64,000 nucleotides of DNA from an uncultured Prevotella sp. (GTDB lineage Bacteria; Bacteroidota; Bacteroidia; Bacteroidales; Bacteroidaceae), in NCBI GenBank assembly GCA_900541335.1, contig UQJC01000002.1:62001-126000 (forward strand), in the 5' to 3' direction. How positions within the stretch are numbered: position 1 is the stretch's first letter; each line of letters begins with the position of its first letter. Positions 1-8,371 of the stretch are shown here, in pieces. The notes under the pieces were generated by a model. The model worked only from the letters and a program-made list of their open reading frames with translations. It ran no database searches and was not told where the DNA came from. Position numbers and translations under genes: made by a program.

Positions 1-194
1 ACTTTATCCGCGTAACCCGTCCGCGCAGAGGCTATTACGAGTGCCACCTCGAACGGCTCACTTCCGATATGCGGGAGTTTGCCGATTACGAACTGACGGA
101 GCTATGTATGCGACGACTCGAAGCCGAAATCAATGAGGTGCCTCACCTTTGGCTTTGGACCCACCGCCGCTGGAAACATCAGCGCAACCACTGA
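1..194 (+). CDS. Lipid A biosynthesis acyltransferase, C-terminal end (partial)
   Basis: An open frame enters from the left edge (first full codon at base 3) and stops at 192-194. The visible 63 residues contain the PRRGYYECH segment and end with PHLWLWTHRRWKHQ. The final LW-x-H-RRWK signature close to the C-terminus is typical of HtrB/LpxL-type acyltransferases, inner-membrane enzymes that add secondary acyl chains to lipid A. The catalytic HxxxxD motif lies outside the window, so activity cannot be judged. It ends 40 bp before argS on the same strand. Confidence is limited by the short visible part. Confidence 0.7.
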   Translation, partial: FIRVTRPRRGYYECHLERLTSDMREFADYELTELCMRRLEAEINEVPHLWLWTHRRWKHQRNH

Positions 195-234
195 TATCAT
201 ATTTCATCGAACAATCATACAAACAATCCATACA

Positions 235-2052
235 ATGAAAATTGAACAAAAACTCACTGCTGCCGTAATCGAAGCTGTCAAAGCTCTTTACGGTGCCGAC
301 ATTACCGCCGAACAAGTGTCTTTGCAGAAGACGAAAAAGGAGTTTGAGGGCCACCTTACACTCGTAGTCTTCCCCTTCCTGCGCATTTCCCGCAAGGGAC
401 CGGAAGACACGGCCCGCGAAATCGGTGCATGGATTCAGGAAAATACCGACTTGGTGTCTGCTTACAATGCAGTCAAGGGCTTCCTCAACCTCGTGATTGC
501 CCCTGCACAGTGGATCAACCTTCTCAACGAGATTCACGCCAATCCCGAGTTTGGTATCGTGCGCCCCACGGAAGAAAGTCCGCTGGTCATGATCGAATAC
601 TCTTCTCCCAACACCAACAAGCCCCTTCACCTGGGTCACGTCCGCAACAACCTGCTTGGTTGGGCCTTGGCCAATGTGGTAGGTGCCAACGGCAACCGCG
701 TAGTAAAGACCAATATTGTCAACGACCGTGGTATCCACATCTGTAAGTCGATGCTGGCCTGGTTGAAGTACGGCAATGGCGAAACACCGGAAACGTCTGG
801 AAAGAAGGGCGACCACCTTATCGGTGACTATTACGTCGCATTCGACAAGCACTACCGTGCTGAGGTCAAGGAACTCGCAGCTCGCTTCGTTGCTGAAGGC
901 ATGGAAGCTGAAGCGGCTGAGGAACGCGCCAAGAAGGAGTCTCCCCTCATGCAAGAAGCGCACGCTATGCTCGTGAAGTGGGAAGCCAACGACCCCGAAG
1001 TGCGTGCCCTCTGGCGTAAGATGAACGAATGGGTTTATGCAGGCTTTGACGAGACTTACAAGGCACTCGGTGTAAGCTTTGACAAGATTTACTACGAAAG
1101 TGATACTTACCTCGAAGGTAAGGAGAAGGTTGACGAAGGACTGGAGAAAGGCATCTTCTTCCGCAAGGAAGACGGTTCTGTATGGGCCGACCTCACCGCT
1201 GAGGGCTTAGATGAGAAGCTTTTGCTCCGTGCCGACGGTACCAGCGTGTACATGACGCAGGATATCGGTACAGCCAAGCTCCGCTTCCAGGATTTCCCCA
1301 TCGACAAAATGATTTACGTGGTAGGCAACGAGCAAAACTACCACTTCCAGGTACTTTCTATCCTGCTCGATAAGCTGGGCTTCTCTTGGGGTAAAGATTT
1401 GGTACACTTCTCTTACGGTATGGTCGAACTCCCCAACGGCAAGATGAAGAGCCGTGAGGGTACGGTTGTTGATGCTGACGATTTGGTAGCAGGCATGATT
1501 GCTCAGGCTCGTCAGACGGTTGAAGAAGCCGGTAAATTTGATGACATGACCGAAGCCGAAAAGGACGAAGTAGCCCGCATCGTGGGTATGGGTGCCTTGA
1601 AATACTTCCTGCTCAAGGTCGACGCACGCAAGAATATGCTGTTCAATCCCGAGGAAAGTATCGACTTCAACGGCAACACGGGTCCGTTCATCCAATACAC
1701 CTATGCCCGTATCCGTTCGATTCTGCGCAAGGCTTCCGACGCAGGCATCCAGGTGCCCGAAGTTTTGCCTACTGGCGTAGAGTTGTCTACGAAGGAAGAA
1801 GAAATCGTGCAGCACATTGCCGACTTCGCCGCTGTGATTCGTCAGGCCGGTTCAGAATACCAACCCGCCTCGGTTGCCAATTATTGCTATGAGTTGGTCA
1901 AGGAGTACAACCAGTTCTACCACGATTTCAGCATCCTCCGCGAAGAAGATACGGCCAAGCAGGCATTCCGCCTCGTGCTCTCTCAGAACGTAGCCAAGGT
2001 GGTACGCCTCGGAATGGGCTTGCTCGGCATCGAAATGCCCGAACGTATGTAA
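235..2052 (+). CDS. argS: Arginyl-tRNA synthetase
   Basis: Class I aminoacyl-tRNA synthetase that charges tRNA-Arg in the cytoplasm, 605 aa. The ATP-binding HIGH motif appears as HLGH at residues 132-135 within SSPNTNKPLHLGHVRN. The KMSKS loop appears as KMKSRE near residue 403. The last ~115 residues form the DALR anticodon-binding domain, ending in the usual hydrophobic LGIEMPERM. The ATG at 235 (MKIEQKLTAAV) is chosen over an in-frame ATG at 133, because the earlier start would run through the end of the upstream acyltransferase and add residues unlike ArgS. Length is normal for Bacteroidetes ArgS. Confidence 0.96.
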   Translation: MKIEQKLTAAVIEAVKALYGADITAEQVSLQKTKKEFEGHLTLVVFPFLRISRKGPEDTAREIGAWIQENTDLVSAYNAVKGFLNLVIAPAQWINLLNEIHANPEFGIVRPTEESPLVMIEYSSPNTNKPLHLGHVRNNLLGWALANVVGANGNRVVKTNIVNDRGIHICKSMLAWLKYGNGETPETSGKKGDHLIGDYYVAFDKHYRAEVKELAARFVAEGMEAEAAEERAKKESPLMQEAHAMLVKWEANDPEVRALWRKMNEWVYAGFDETYKALGVSFDKIYYESDTYLEGKEKVDEGLEKGIFFRKEDGSVWADLTAEGLDEKLLLRADGTSVYMTQDIGTAKLRFQDFPIDKMIYVVGNEQNYHFQVLSILLDKLGFSWGKDLVHFSYGMVELPNGKMKSREGTVVDADDLVAGMIAQARQTVEEAGKFDDMTEAEKDEVARIVGMGALKYFLLKVDARKNMLFNPEESIDFNGNTGPFIQYTYARIRSILRKASDAGIQVPEVLPTGVELSTKEEEIVQHIADFAAVIRQAGSEYQPASVANYCYELVKEYNQFYHDFSILREEDTAKQAFRLVLSQNVAKVVRLGMGLLGIEMPERM

Positions 2053-2080
2053 ACCACGACATCCGTCGTCATTCATAGAT

Positions 2081-2246
2081 GAGGTTATAAGGTTAGCCGC
2101 TTTCTGACAGCCAGACGCAAAGCTTTTGAGCTTTTGTGACTGCTGCCAGCGACGGCAGGGAAAAGTTCGACAGAACCATCCAGGTGCTCTCCATTGCTCC
2201 TCAGGTTCGCCCCGTTCGTTACAGCTTTCCCCAACCTTATAACCTC
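2081..2246. repeat. Intergenic inverted repeat GAGGTTATAAGGTT
   Basis: GAGGTTATAAGGTT at 2081-2094 is matched by its exact reverse complement AACCTTATAACCTC at 2233-2246, enclosing ~140 bp with no gene. Related strings recur just upstream of genes near 43618-43695 (AATAACCTC and ACCTTATAACC) and 62340-62385 (AACCTCATAACC). This looks like a small dispersed non-coding repeat; function unknown. Confidence 0.55.
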
Positions 2247-2278
2247 ATTGTTTTAATATCCTAATCATCTGGAAAACC

Positions 2279-3031
2279 ATGAGTAAAAAGGCCAAATACT
2301 ACGTGGTGTGGAACGGCAAGGAGCCGGGAGTCTACACAACGTGGGAGGAATGCCAAAAACAGGTTGTGGGGATACCCGAAGCCCTTTATAAGTCCTTCCC
2401 GAGCGAAGCAGAAGCCCAAAAGGCTTTCGCAGGCTGTCCTTCAGACTACTTCCAAGCTTCCCACCCTACTTCGAAAGCCTCTTCTGCCCCTGCCTCAAGT
2501 GTTTCTGCTCCAGCTGCTTCCCGCCTCGCCGCCTCCTCGACGATGCCCACCCCGTCACCCAGTTGCAACGGGGTGCAGAATCCGCCCGACTGGCGTCACG
2601 ACACTGTGCTCCCCTTGCCTCCCGAGGTCACCGCACAAGCCTGGGCGGTCGATGCAGCTTGTTCGGGCAACCCTGGCCCGATGGAATACCGAGGTGTTGA
2701 CTTGGCAACGGGAGCAGTGGTGTTTCACTACGGTCCCGTACACGGCACCAACAACATTGGCGAATTTCTGGCCATTGTCCACGCCCTTGCCTTACTCAAG
2801 CAGCAAGGCAAAGTACTGACTATCTACACCGACAGCCGCAACGCCCTGTTGTGGTTGAAGAAAAAGACCTGCCGCACCACCTTGCAGCGCACCGCTCGCA
2901 CAGAAAAGCTCTTCGACCTCATAGCCCGCGCCGAAACCTGGTTGCGCACGCACGATTACAGCGACATCCCCATCCGCAAATGGGAGACCGCACGCTGGGG
3001 CGAAGTGCCTGCAGACTTTGGAAGGAAGTAA
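2279..3031 (+). CDS. Viroplasmin-domain RNase H (ribonuclease HI family)
   Basis: A 250-aa fusion. Residues ~5-50 (KYYVVWNGKEPGVYTTWEEC) match the caulimovirus viroplasmin-type domain often fused to bacterial RNase H and thought to help bind RNA/DNA hybrids. Residues ~60-95 are a Ser/Ala/Pro-rich linker. Residues ~118-250 are an RNase H fold with the acidic active site visible: D125 (VDAACSGNPG), E162 (NNIGEFLA), D185 (IYTDS) and D246 (PADFGRK). It is expected to cleave RNA in RNA:DNA hybrids during replication or repair. It stands alone, 32 bp past the 2081-2246 inverted repeat. Confidence 0.9.
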   Translation: MSKKAKYYVVWNGKEPGVYTTWEECQKQVVGIPEALYKSFPSEAEAQKAFAGCPSDYFQASHPTSKASSAPASSVSAPAASRLAASSTMPTPSPSCNGVQNPPDWRHDTVLPLPPEVTAQAWAVDAACSGNPGPMEYRGVDLATGAVVFHYGPVHGTNNIGEFLAIVHALALLKQQGKVLTIYTDSRNALLWLKKKTCRTTLQRTARTEKLFDLIARAETWLRTHDYSDIPIRKWETARWGEVPADFGRK

Positions 3032-3227
3032 TCCCTTACTTCTCTGCTTCCCATCCCCCGTAACAAATGACTTCGACCGATAAGGAAAGGGCATACCCAC
3101 TCAGCCTACCTCCTTCCGCATAGAGCAATACAATATTGCTCGTACGAAGGTATTCATCTACGCCCAAGCATTTAAACCTTCAACGCCTTCATTCATCCCA
3201 CATAGAACAATTTTTATAAAACTCTTT

Positions 3228-4265
3228 ATGATTAGTTCTATGAGACATTCACTCATTCTTCTGCTTTTCGTTCTCAGCCAACTTACAGCGACTGGAGCGA
3301 GTGAAACCTTCCGTCTGCTTCAGTGGAACATCTGGCAGGAAGGTACCAGTGTCAAAGGAGGCTATGAGGCCATCGTCAACGAGATTGCCCGCCTCCGTCC
3401 CGACTTTGTCACCTTCAGCGAGGTGCGTAATTATCACCAATCAAACTTCACTGCCAAGTTGGTCAATGATTTGCGCAAACGCGGAGAAACGTATTACAGT
3501 TTTTACAGCTACGATTCGGGCCTTTTAAGCCGTTATCCACTCCATGACAGCCTGACTGTCTTTCCTTGTGAGGATGACCACGGCAGTGTGTATCGTCTTC
3601 GTTGCGAAGCCAAAGGGGTAAAATTTGCAGTTTACACCGCCCATCTCGATTATCAAGACGATACGTACTACGAAGTGAGAGGATACGATGGAAATAATTG
3701 GCGCGAAATTCCTATTCTGCGTGACAGTGCTGAAGTCCTTCGTCGTAACAACCTTTCGCAGCGTGATGAAGGCATTCAGGCTTTTCTCCGCACCGCACAA
3801 CAAGATGCCGATGCAGGTTACGTGGTTGTATTGGGCGGCGACTTCAACGAGCCCTCGCATTTAGACTGGACTAAAGCCACACGCTATCTGTATGATCACC
3901 ACGGACTGGTGATTCCCTGGCCCGTCACAAGCATGCTGAGCGAAGCGGGATTCACCGATATCTACCGCGCACGATGGAACAACCCTTTGACACATCCCGG
4001 ATTCACATACCCTTCAGCCAATCCCGCCGTGTCGGTCAATCGACTCTCTTGGGCTCCTCTTGCCGACGAACGGGAACGCATTGATTACCTATTCTGTAAA
4101 GGAAAAGGTGTCGAAGTAACCCATGCCTGCCTATTCGGACCCGAAGAATCAATTGCTTACTTCCGTCCTCGTCCCAACCCCACCCCTGAATGTTTCATTA
4201 AGCCCTTGGATGTATGGCCTTCAGACCATAAAGGCGTATGGGGTGAAATCCGCGTCATCCGATAA
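3228..4265 (+). CDS. Secreted endonuclease/exonuclease/phosphatase family hydrolase
   Basis: 345 aa with an N-terminal signal peptide (LILLLFVLSQLTATGAS), so probably periplasmic or secreted. EEP-fold motifs are in order: LQWNIWQEG near the N-terminus, FSEVRNYH with the metal-binding Glu, GGDFNEPSH in the middle and SDHKGVWGEI at the C-terminus. EEP members include nucleases, sphingomyelinases and inositol phosphatases, and the substrate cannot be told here. The first ATG is at 3228; a second at 3240 (MRHSLILLL) gives an equally good signal peptide. It converges on the peptidase gene at 4410, with a shared terminator between them. Confidence 0.85.
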   Translation: MISSMRHSLILLLFVLSQLTATGASETFRLLQWNIWQEGTSVKGGYEAIVNEIARLRPDFVTFSEVRNYHQSNFTAKLVNDLRKRGETYYSFYSYDSGLLSRYPLHDSLTVFPCEDDHGSVYRLRCEAKGVKFAVYTAHLDYQDDTYYEVRGYDGNNWREIPILRDSAEVLRRNNLSQRDEGIQAFLRTAQQDADAGYVVVLGGDFNEPSHLDWTKATRYLYDHHGLVIPWPVTSMLSEAGFTDIYRARWNNPLTHPGFTYPSANPAVSVNRLSWAPLADERERIDYLFCKGKGVEVTHACLFGPEESIAYFRPRPNPTPECFIKPLDVWPSDHKGVWGEIRVIR

Positions 4266-4331
4266 CCCTTTCAGCCTCTGTTTCATCTCTCTCCTATCTT
4301 GATGGTCTGTTCGCTTCAGACATCAGCATAC

Positions 4332-4370
4332 AAAAAAAGTTGCCGCACGAATGTGACGGCAACTTTTTTA
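4332..4370. terminator. Bidirectional intrinsic terminator
   Basis: The stem AAAAAAAGTTGCCG / CGGCAACTTTTTT encloses an 11-nt loop, and T-runs are present on both strands. It lies between convergent genes ending at 4265 (+) and 4410 (-). Confidence 0.85.
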
Positions 4371-4409
4371 TTATCTGCCACTTAACCAAGAAGCAGCAAG
4401 CGTTTTCAT

Positions 4410-5813
4410 TTACTCCTCTCCAGCAAAAAGCGGATCCCAAGCCGGAAGAAGGGTCGGTTTCTGATCCAAGAGTTTGAGCGTAGCGGCAGGTACATACTTC
4501 TTGTCCACTACCAAACGGAACATGTATTCGTCAAACCACTGATCCGTCATGATAAGGTGACCCTGGTAGCCATTAGTAGGTCCCCAAGAGTTCTCTACCA
4601 TCCATTTGCGAGGCTTGCCATCCTTATCCAAGTCAACAGCCATGAGAGTCATGGCATGGCTGGATGCAGAAGCAAACGTACTGATGCGTTCGGCCTTGTT
4701 CATGGGGAAGTCCGTGTCAAAAAGTGACTCGTAATCGTAGTTACGGAGTGACAACACACCCGTCTGGCCGTTGAGGAACTTACCCACATCGCATGAGAAA
4801 TACATCATCGTAGAGTCCTTAATAGATGCGATGGCCATTTCCTTGATTTCCTCCATCGGCAAATTGAGGAAAGTCCACTGCATACCGTCGTAAGTATGGC
4901 GGTCCATGTCAATCGTATAGGTCTTATGGTACGGACGCGAAGGGTCGTTCATCAACATGACGTAGGTATTCTTCAAGTCCGTGCCCACATATTCCTTGTA
5001 GAAGGACTGCGGCGTGTAAGTCTTCGTTTCAACAGGGTTTCCCTCTGCGTCACGACGTGTCCACGTAAATTCTTTTACGGGTTCACCCAAGCAAGTAGCC
5101 AAAATGCGGTATACAGTGGTGAGCATCTCCGCCTTGCGTGCTTCGAGCTGGCTTTGCTTTTCGCCTTGAGCGGCCGCCTTACGCAAGGTCAAACCGTATT
5201 CACGGAGTTTGAGTGTCAGAATTTGCGCCATCGTAGCCGTATTATTGGCACTGAAACTCTCGGGCATTACTTCGGCAGGCACCAAACCATATTTGCTCAC
5301 ACCATCCACCACGCCGCAGAAGGTTCCACCGTCTGAGAGGGGATTCTTAAAGAGCCATTCCACGAGTTTATCGTCCATGGGCTTCTGAGCATTGTCAATG
5401 ACAGCCTGCAAGAAGAGGTTAGACTTCTCCAACTGGTCGTAGAAGAAGTTATAACTCTGCGAGAACTGGAAAGCACCGAGGTTGTATTGCTTAATCATCT
5501 TGGCACGCATCACGTTCATACCCGTAAAGAGCCAGCAACGTCCAGAACTTTGCTGGTCTGTGATGCCCTTTGAGGGCACTCGGTGTGAAAAATGCGTGTC
5601 GTTGGCATCGGGATTATTCGCCACCGTAGCCAATTTGTTGATTGAACTACCTGCCAACGCATTGCGCAAAGCCTTTGCCGTAGCAACCTTCGGCTGCGCC
5701 TGTTCCATTTGCTCCAACATCTTGGGAGAAATGCCACCTTTACCCGCTGTCTGAGCCGAAGCTACGAGCGCAGGGGCTGAGAGGAGAAGGGAGAGAATAA
5801 GTTTTGTTCTCAT
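4410..5813 (-). CDS. Secreted C1B-family cysteine aminopeptidase (bleomycin hydrolase-like)
   Basis: 467 aa. A signal peptide (MRTKLILSLLLSAPALVASA) indicates export, unlike classical cytosolic PepC/bleomycin hydrolase. The papain-type triad is visible: Cys93 in SSGRCWLF, His386 in SSHAMTL and Asn408 in VENSWGP, with the conserved Gln just before the Cys (DQQSSGRC). The family trims N-terminal residues from peptides, and an exported form would act on periplasmic or extracellular peptides. Downstream it shares a bidirectional terminator with the EEP gene. Upstream lies the palindromic repeat at 5878. Confidence 0.9.
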   Translation of the reverse strand: MRTKLILSLLLSAPALVASAQTAGKGGISPKMLEQMEQAQPKVATAKALRNALAGSSINKLATVANNPDANDTHFSHRVPSKGITDQQSSGRCWLFTGMNVMRAKMIKQYNLGAFQFSQSYNFFYDQLEKSNLFLQAVIDNAQKPMDDKLVEWLFKNPLSDGGTFCGVVDGVSKYGLVPAEVMPESFSANNTATMAQILTLKLREYGLTLRKAAAQGEKQSQLEARKAEMLTTVYRILATCLGEPVKEFTWTRRDAEGNPVETKTYTPQSFYKEYVGTDLKNTYVMLMNDPSRPYHKTYTIDMDRHTYDGMQWTFLNLPMEEIKEMAIASIKDSTMMYFSCDVGKFLNGQTGVLSLRNYDYESLFDTDFPMNKAERISTFASASSHAMTLMAVDLDKDGKPRKWMVENSWGPTNGYQGHLIMTDQWFDEYMFRLVVDKKYVPAATLKLLDQKPTLLPAWDPLFAGEE

Positions 5814-5877
5814 AGAAGGAGAAGGGATTGATTAGAAGATTATTGATGTGAATATTTCGTGATTTACTTGTCTGCTG

Positions 5878-5928
5878 AGTCGATTTAAATCGAAATAGGT
5901 CGACATAAATCGATTTAAATCGACTTAG
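5878..5928. repeat. Palindrome-rich repeat unit 1 (left of S23-like gene)
   Basis: Contains TCGATTTAAATCGA at its left, a central GGTCGACA and a second AATCGATTTAAATCGACT at its right. It is nearly its own reverse complement and closely matches the units at 6837-6886 and 6964-7013, giving a paired-palindrome (REPIN-like) layout. Confidence 0.75.
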
Positions 5929-5975
5929 TGCAAAAGGAAGGGAAAGCTTTAACGCCAAAGCTCGCGCAATGCTTC

Positions 5976-6731
5976 TCATTCTTTGCAAGAGCGCGTCCCC
6001 ATACATTTCGGATAATTCATACAGCTCCAAAACTCATTTCCTGCATTATGTCCTTTCTTCGCCATACGTTTAATCATTTTCTCGCCACACTTCGGACATA
6101 AGGGAACATCGGATGCGGCTTCTGCATGCTGCTTAATTGTTTCGAGACGAACTGCTGTCAGATTTTCCGTGAAGCCACCTTGCTGCTTGAAGGCTTCCAA
6201 TTGATTCGAAATTTGTTTATTAAGCATACGAATAAGGCGTCCACAGAGAATTAAGAGGGAATTTGCCGCAATAAAAGGCTCCATATTCTTCGCCCAAGCA
6301 GCAAAACGCTTTTCTTGGTTTAGAATATGAACTCCAACATCATGCATTAAGTCTGCAGAATAAGCCGGTGTTTCCAAGCGCAGGTTATGAACAGCAATCC
6401 ATTCCTCTGAATCTTTAGACCAAGGAGATTGTCCATTAATTAAGAGAAATGTCAAGTAATCAGTAGCCAATTCATTCAAGCTTGCCCGCGCCACATCCGT
6501 CAATTTCATTTCAGTTTCCTTGGAGGTCTGCCTGCGGGCAGCTCCTTCGGCTATGTTTGCCTGCCCAGAGCGGGCTGCCTGTGTCATTTGGTCAAAAAGG
6601 CGTCCGCAAGGATCATTCTTGACATTCAGAAAACGCTGACAGAACTTCTGCGTACTAAGCTGAATCACGTTTGCCATCACCCAAGTATCCAAATAAAAGT
6701 GACCGACTGTTGTTCCTATATGAATTCCCAT
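5976..6731 (-). CDS. Four-helix-bundle (S23/Avd-like) protein with topoisomerase-type zinc finger
   Basis: 251 aa. The N-terminal ~110 residues include ARSGQANIAEGAAR, the hallmark of the 23S rRNA intervening-sequence (S23) / Avd four-helix-bundle superfamily. The C-terminal ~45 residues hold a C4 zinc finger of the topoisomerase I type: CPKCGEKM, then FWSCMNYPKCMG. Bacteroidetes proteins of this kind are annotated as four helix bundle suffix domain proteins, and their function is unknown. The fold and the finger suggest nucleic-acid binding (inference). The frame is open ~65 nt further upstream but has no earlier ATG. It is a lone gene bracketed by near-identical palindromic repeats, unlike its neighbours, which suggests mobility. 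Confidence 0.8.
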   Translation of the reverse strand: MGIHIGTTVGHFYLDTWVMANVIQLSTQKFCQRFLNVKNDPCGRLFDQMTQAARSGQANIAEGAARRQTSKETEMKLTDVARASLNELATDYLTFLLINGQSPWSKDSEEWIAVHNLRLETPAYSADLMHDVGVHILNQEKRFAAWAKNMEPFIAANSLLILCGRLIRMLNKQISNQLEAFKQQGGFTENLTAVRLETIKQHAEAASDVPLCPKCGEKMIKRMAKKGHNAGNEFWSCMNYPKCMGTRSCKE

Positions 6732-6836
6732 AATCCAAAGAATTTTAGTAACGCGCCCAATAAACCGACCAAGGCTCCTCTGAAAAGCCGTCAGACCTTA
6801 TTATGGTATAACGAACAAACCTTCTTTTCAACCAGG

Positions 6837-6886
6837 AGTCGATTTAAATCGATTTAAGTCGACTTCTCTCGATTTAAATCGACTCA
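6837..6886. repeat. Palindrome-rich repeat unit 2
   Basis: GAGTCGATTTAAATCGATT, then TAAGTCGACTT, then TCTCGATTTAAATCGACTC. Its reverse complement aligns with unit 1 over the full 50 bp with only a handful of differences. It lies about 105 bp upstream of the S23-like start codon. Confidence 0.75.
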
Positions 6887-6963
6887 AAACTACAAAATCA
6901 ATGGGAACTAATGCAGAGGGAAAAACGAAAAGCGTTGAATATCTATGAAAATCTTTATGCCGA

Positions 6964-7013
6964 TTCGATTTAAATCGAAATAAATCAACCTAAATCGATT
7001 TAAGTCGACTCTA
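6964..7013. repeat. Palindrome-rich repeat unit 3
   Basis: TTCGATTTAAATCGAAATA, a diverged centre, then TAAATCGATTTAAGTCGACT. It is in direct orientation relative to unit 1, so units 1 and 3 act as ~50-bp direct repeats around the S23-like gene. The rest of 6732-7051 holds nothing else recognisable. Confidence 0.75.
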
Positions 7014-7051
7014 GGCAACAAGGCAAGCTCCTTACTTCTTCTGATAGATTC

Positions 7052-8053
7052 TTAGTGAGCCGGGGCTTTATCCTCTTCTCCTTTCCCCTGGCTCCACCGT
7101 TCCCAAACCCAATTACAAAAATAATAGAACACCACTGCCGTCACCAGTCCGCCAAAGACATCGATGAGGTAATGCGCCTGAATGTAGACCGTAGCACAGC
7201 ACAGGAAGAAATAGAAGGGGAAAGCCAGCAAGGCAAGGTAACGGCGGTTACGATAAAGCAAGAACATCAACACCGTACTCATACCTACGTGAGAAGACGG
7301 GAATGCTGCGGTAGGACGTTCACCGCTTTTCTGCGTAGTTTCCACCAAGTCGTGGAAAAATCCGTCGGGACCCGGCGAAGGTGCCAGTTCCGTGTGGTAA
7401 CGGAAGTAGTCACCGATTTCGGGGAAGTGTCCACTCTGAATCAACTCGAAGCCTACGGCATGGAAATAATACTGCGGTCCGGCCACGGGCAAGAACAAGT
7501 AGATGGTATAATACAGAAAGAAAGCAGTCAGCACGATAAATGCCGTGGGCTGAAACAACTTCCGGTCAGTAAACAAAGGAGAAAGTACCGTGAGGGCTAT
7601 CATCGGATAATAGGCGAAGTACCCCATGTGAAACAACTCACTCCACAGCTTTTCGGGCAACCAAGCCTGAAAGGCAATCGACGGCTGGCAACCAAAAAGG
7701 AAGAGATCGGCCTTGGCAAACCAATGATCCAAGTTGGGGAAACACTGACAGAACTCATACGTGTCCGGATACCAGTAACCGAGCAAGGTCAAAGGAAATA
7801 GATAACGCAGGAAGAGCGTATAACGGTTAGGACGTGCCCGATAGATGAGGTAAATCAGCCCCATGGCTGTGAGTACCATCGCACGCCCTTCCAACAAGCG
7901 GAACGGATTGTTCATGTGCGACCAAAGCAGCACAATAATGAGGGAAGTAAAGAGTGTATAGGCCAGCGTCACCCACTCAATGGGCAAGGCTTTAGGTTGA
8001 GAAAGGGAGATCATTGGGATTTTGAAGGATTCGATAATGGGCATTTCGTACAA
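7052..8053 (-). CDS. PAP2-family membrane enzyme (Aur1/inositolphosphotransferase-like)
   Basis: 333 aa, with six or so hydrophobic segments spread over the whole length (e.g. LFTSLIIVLLW, FILTAFFLYYTIYLF-like and FYFFLCCATVYI regions). The PAP2 signature is visible late in the protein: FPSSHVGMS (PSGH-type motif) followed by QAHYLIDVFGG (H-x3-D motif). The upstream half (LFHMGYFAYYPM) resembles the PAP2_3/Aur1 branch rather than simple phosphatases. It probably removes or transfers a phospho-headgroup at the inner membrane. The start is uncertain: an internal ATG (MISLSQPKALPI, residue 15) is plausible. It is the last gene of a minus-strand envelope cluster. Confidence 0.8.
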   Translation of the reverse strand: MYEMPIIESFKIPMISLSQPKALPIEWVTLAYTLFTSLIIVLLWSHMNNPFRLLEGRAMVLTAMGLIYLIYRARPNRYTLFLRYLFPLTLLGYWYPDTYEFCQCFPNLDHWFAKADLFLFGCQPSIAFQAWLPEKLWSELFHMGYFAYYPMIALTVLSPLFTDRKLFQPTAFIVLTAFFLYYTIYLFLPVAGPQYYFHAVGFELIQSGHFPEIGDYFRYHTELAPSPGPDGFFHDLVETTQKSGERPTAAFPSSHVGMSTVLMFLLYRNRRYLALLAFPFYFFLCCATVYIQAHYLIDVFGGLVTAVVFYYFCNWVWERWSQGKGEEDKAPAH

Positions 8054-8091
8054 TGCCAGTTTGAAAGAACCAGCCTGACTGTATCCAGGGA

Positions 8092-8210
8092 GGTTCTATC
8101 AATTAGAGTTTAGAGTTAATGAGTTTAGAAGTTTATTCATCCAGGCAATGACTTTCAACCTGAACACTTCCACCTTCCACTGTTCAACTGATTATGAATA
8201 GAACCAGCCT
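8092..8210. repeat. Dispersed ~115-bp element, copy A
   Basis: Begins GGTTCTATCAATTA and ends ATAGAACCAGCCT, so the ends are inverted repeats. The core GTTTATTCATCCAGGCAATG is shared with copies B, C, E and F. It fills most of the gap between the PAP2 and epimerase genes. A further hairpin (AAGGGGA / TCCCCTT, 8212-8232) lies just beyond it. No gene is seen in 8054-8371. Confidence 0.75.
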
Positions 8211-8371
8211 CAAGGGGAAAACAAATCCCCTTACCACATCGGCTGACAGAAACGCACACACGGCAACAAGGCTACAGACTGCGAAGGACTGTTTCGCTTT
8301 CGTTTCAGCCCTTTCCGAAGCGAAGGAATACTTCCCTTCGCGCATCACACCCCCACCGTGCGGATCAGGTT

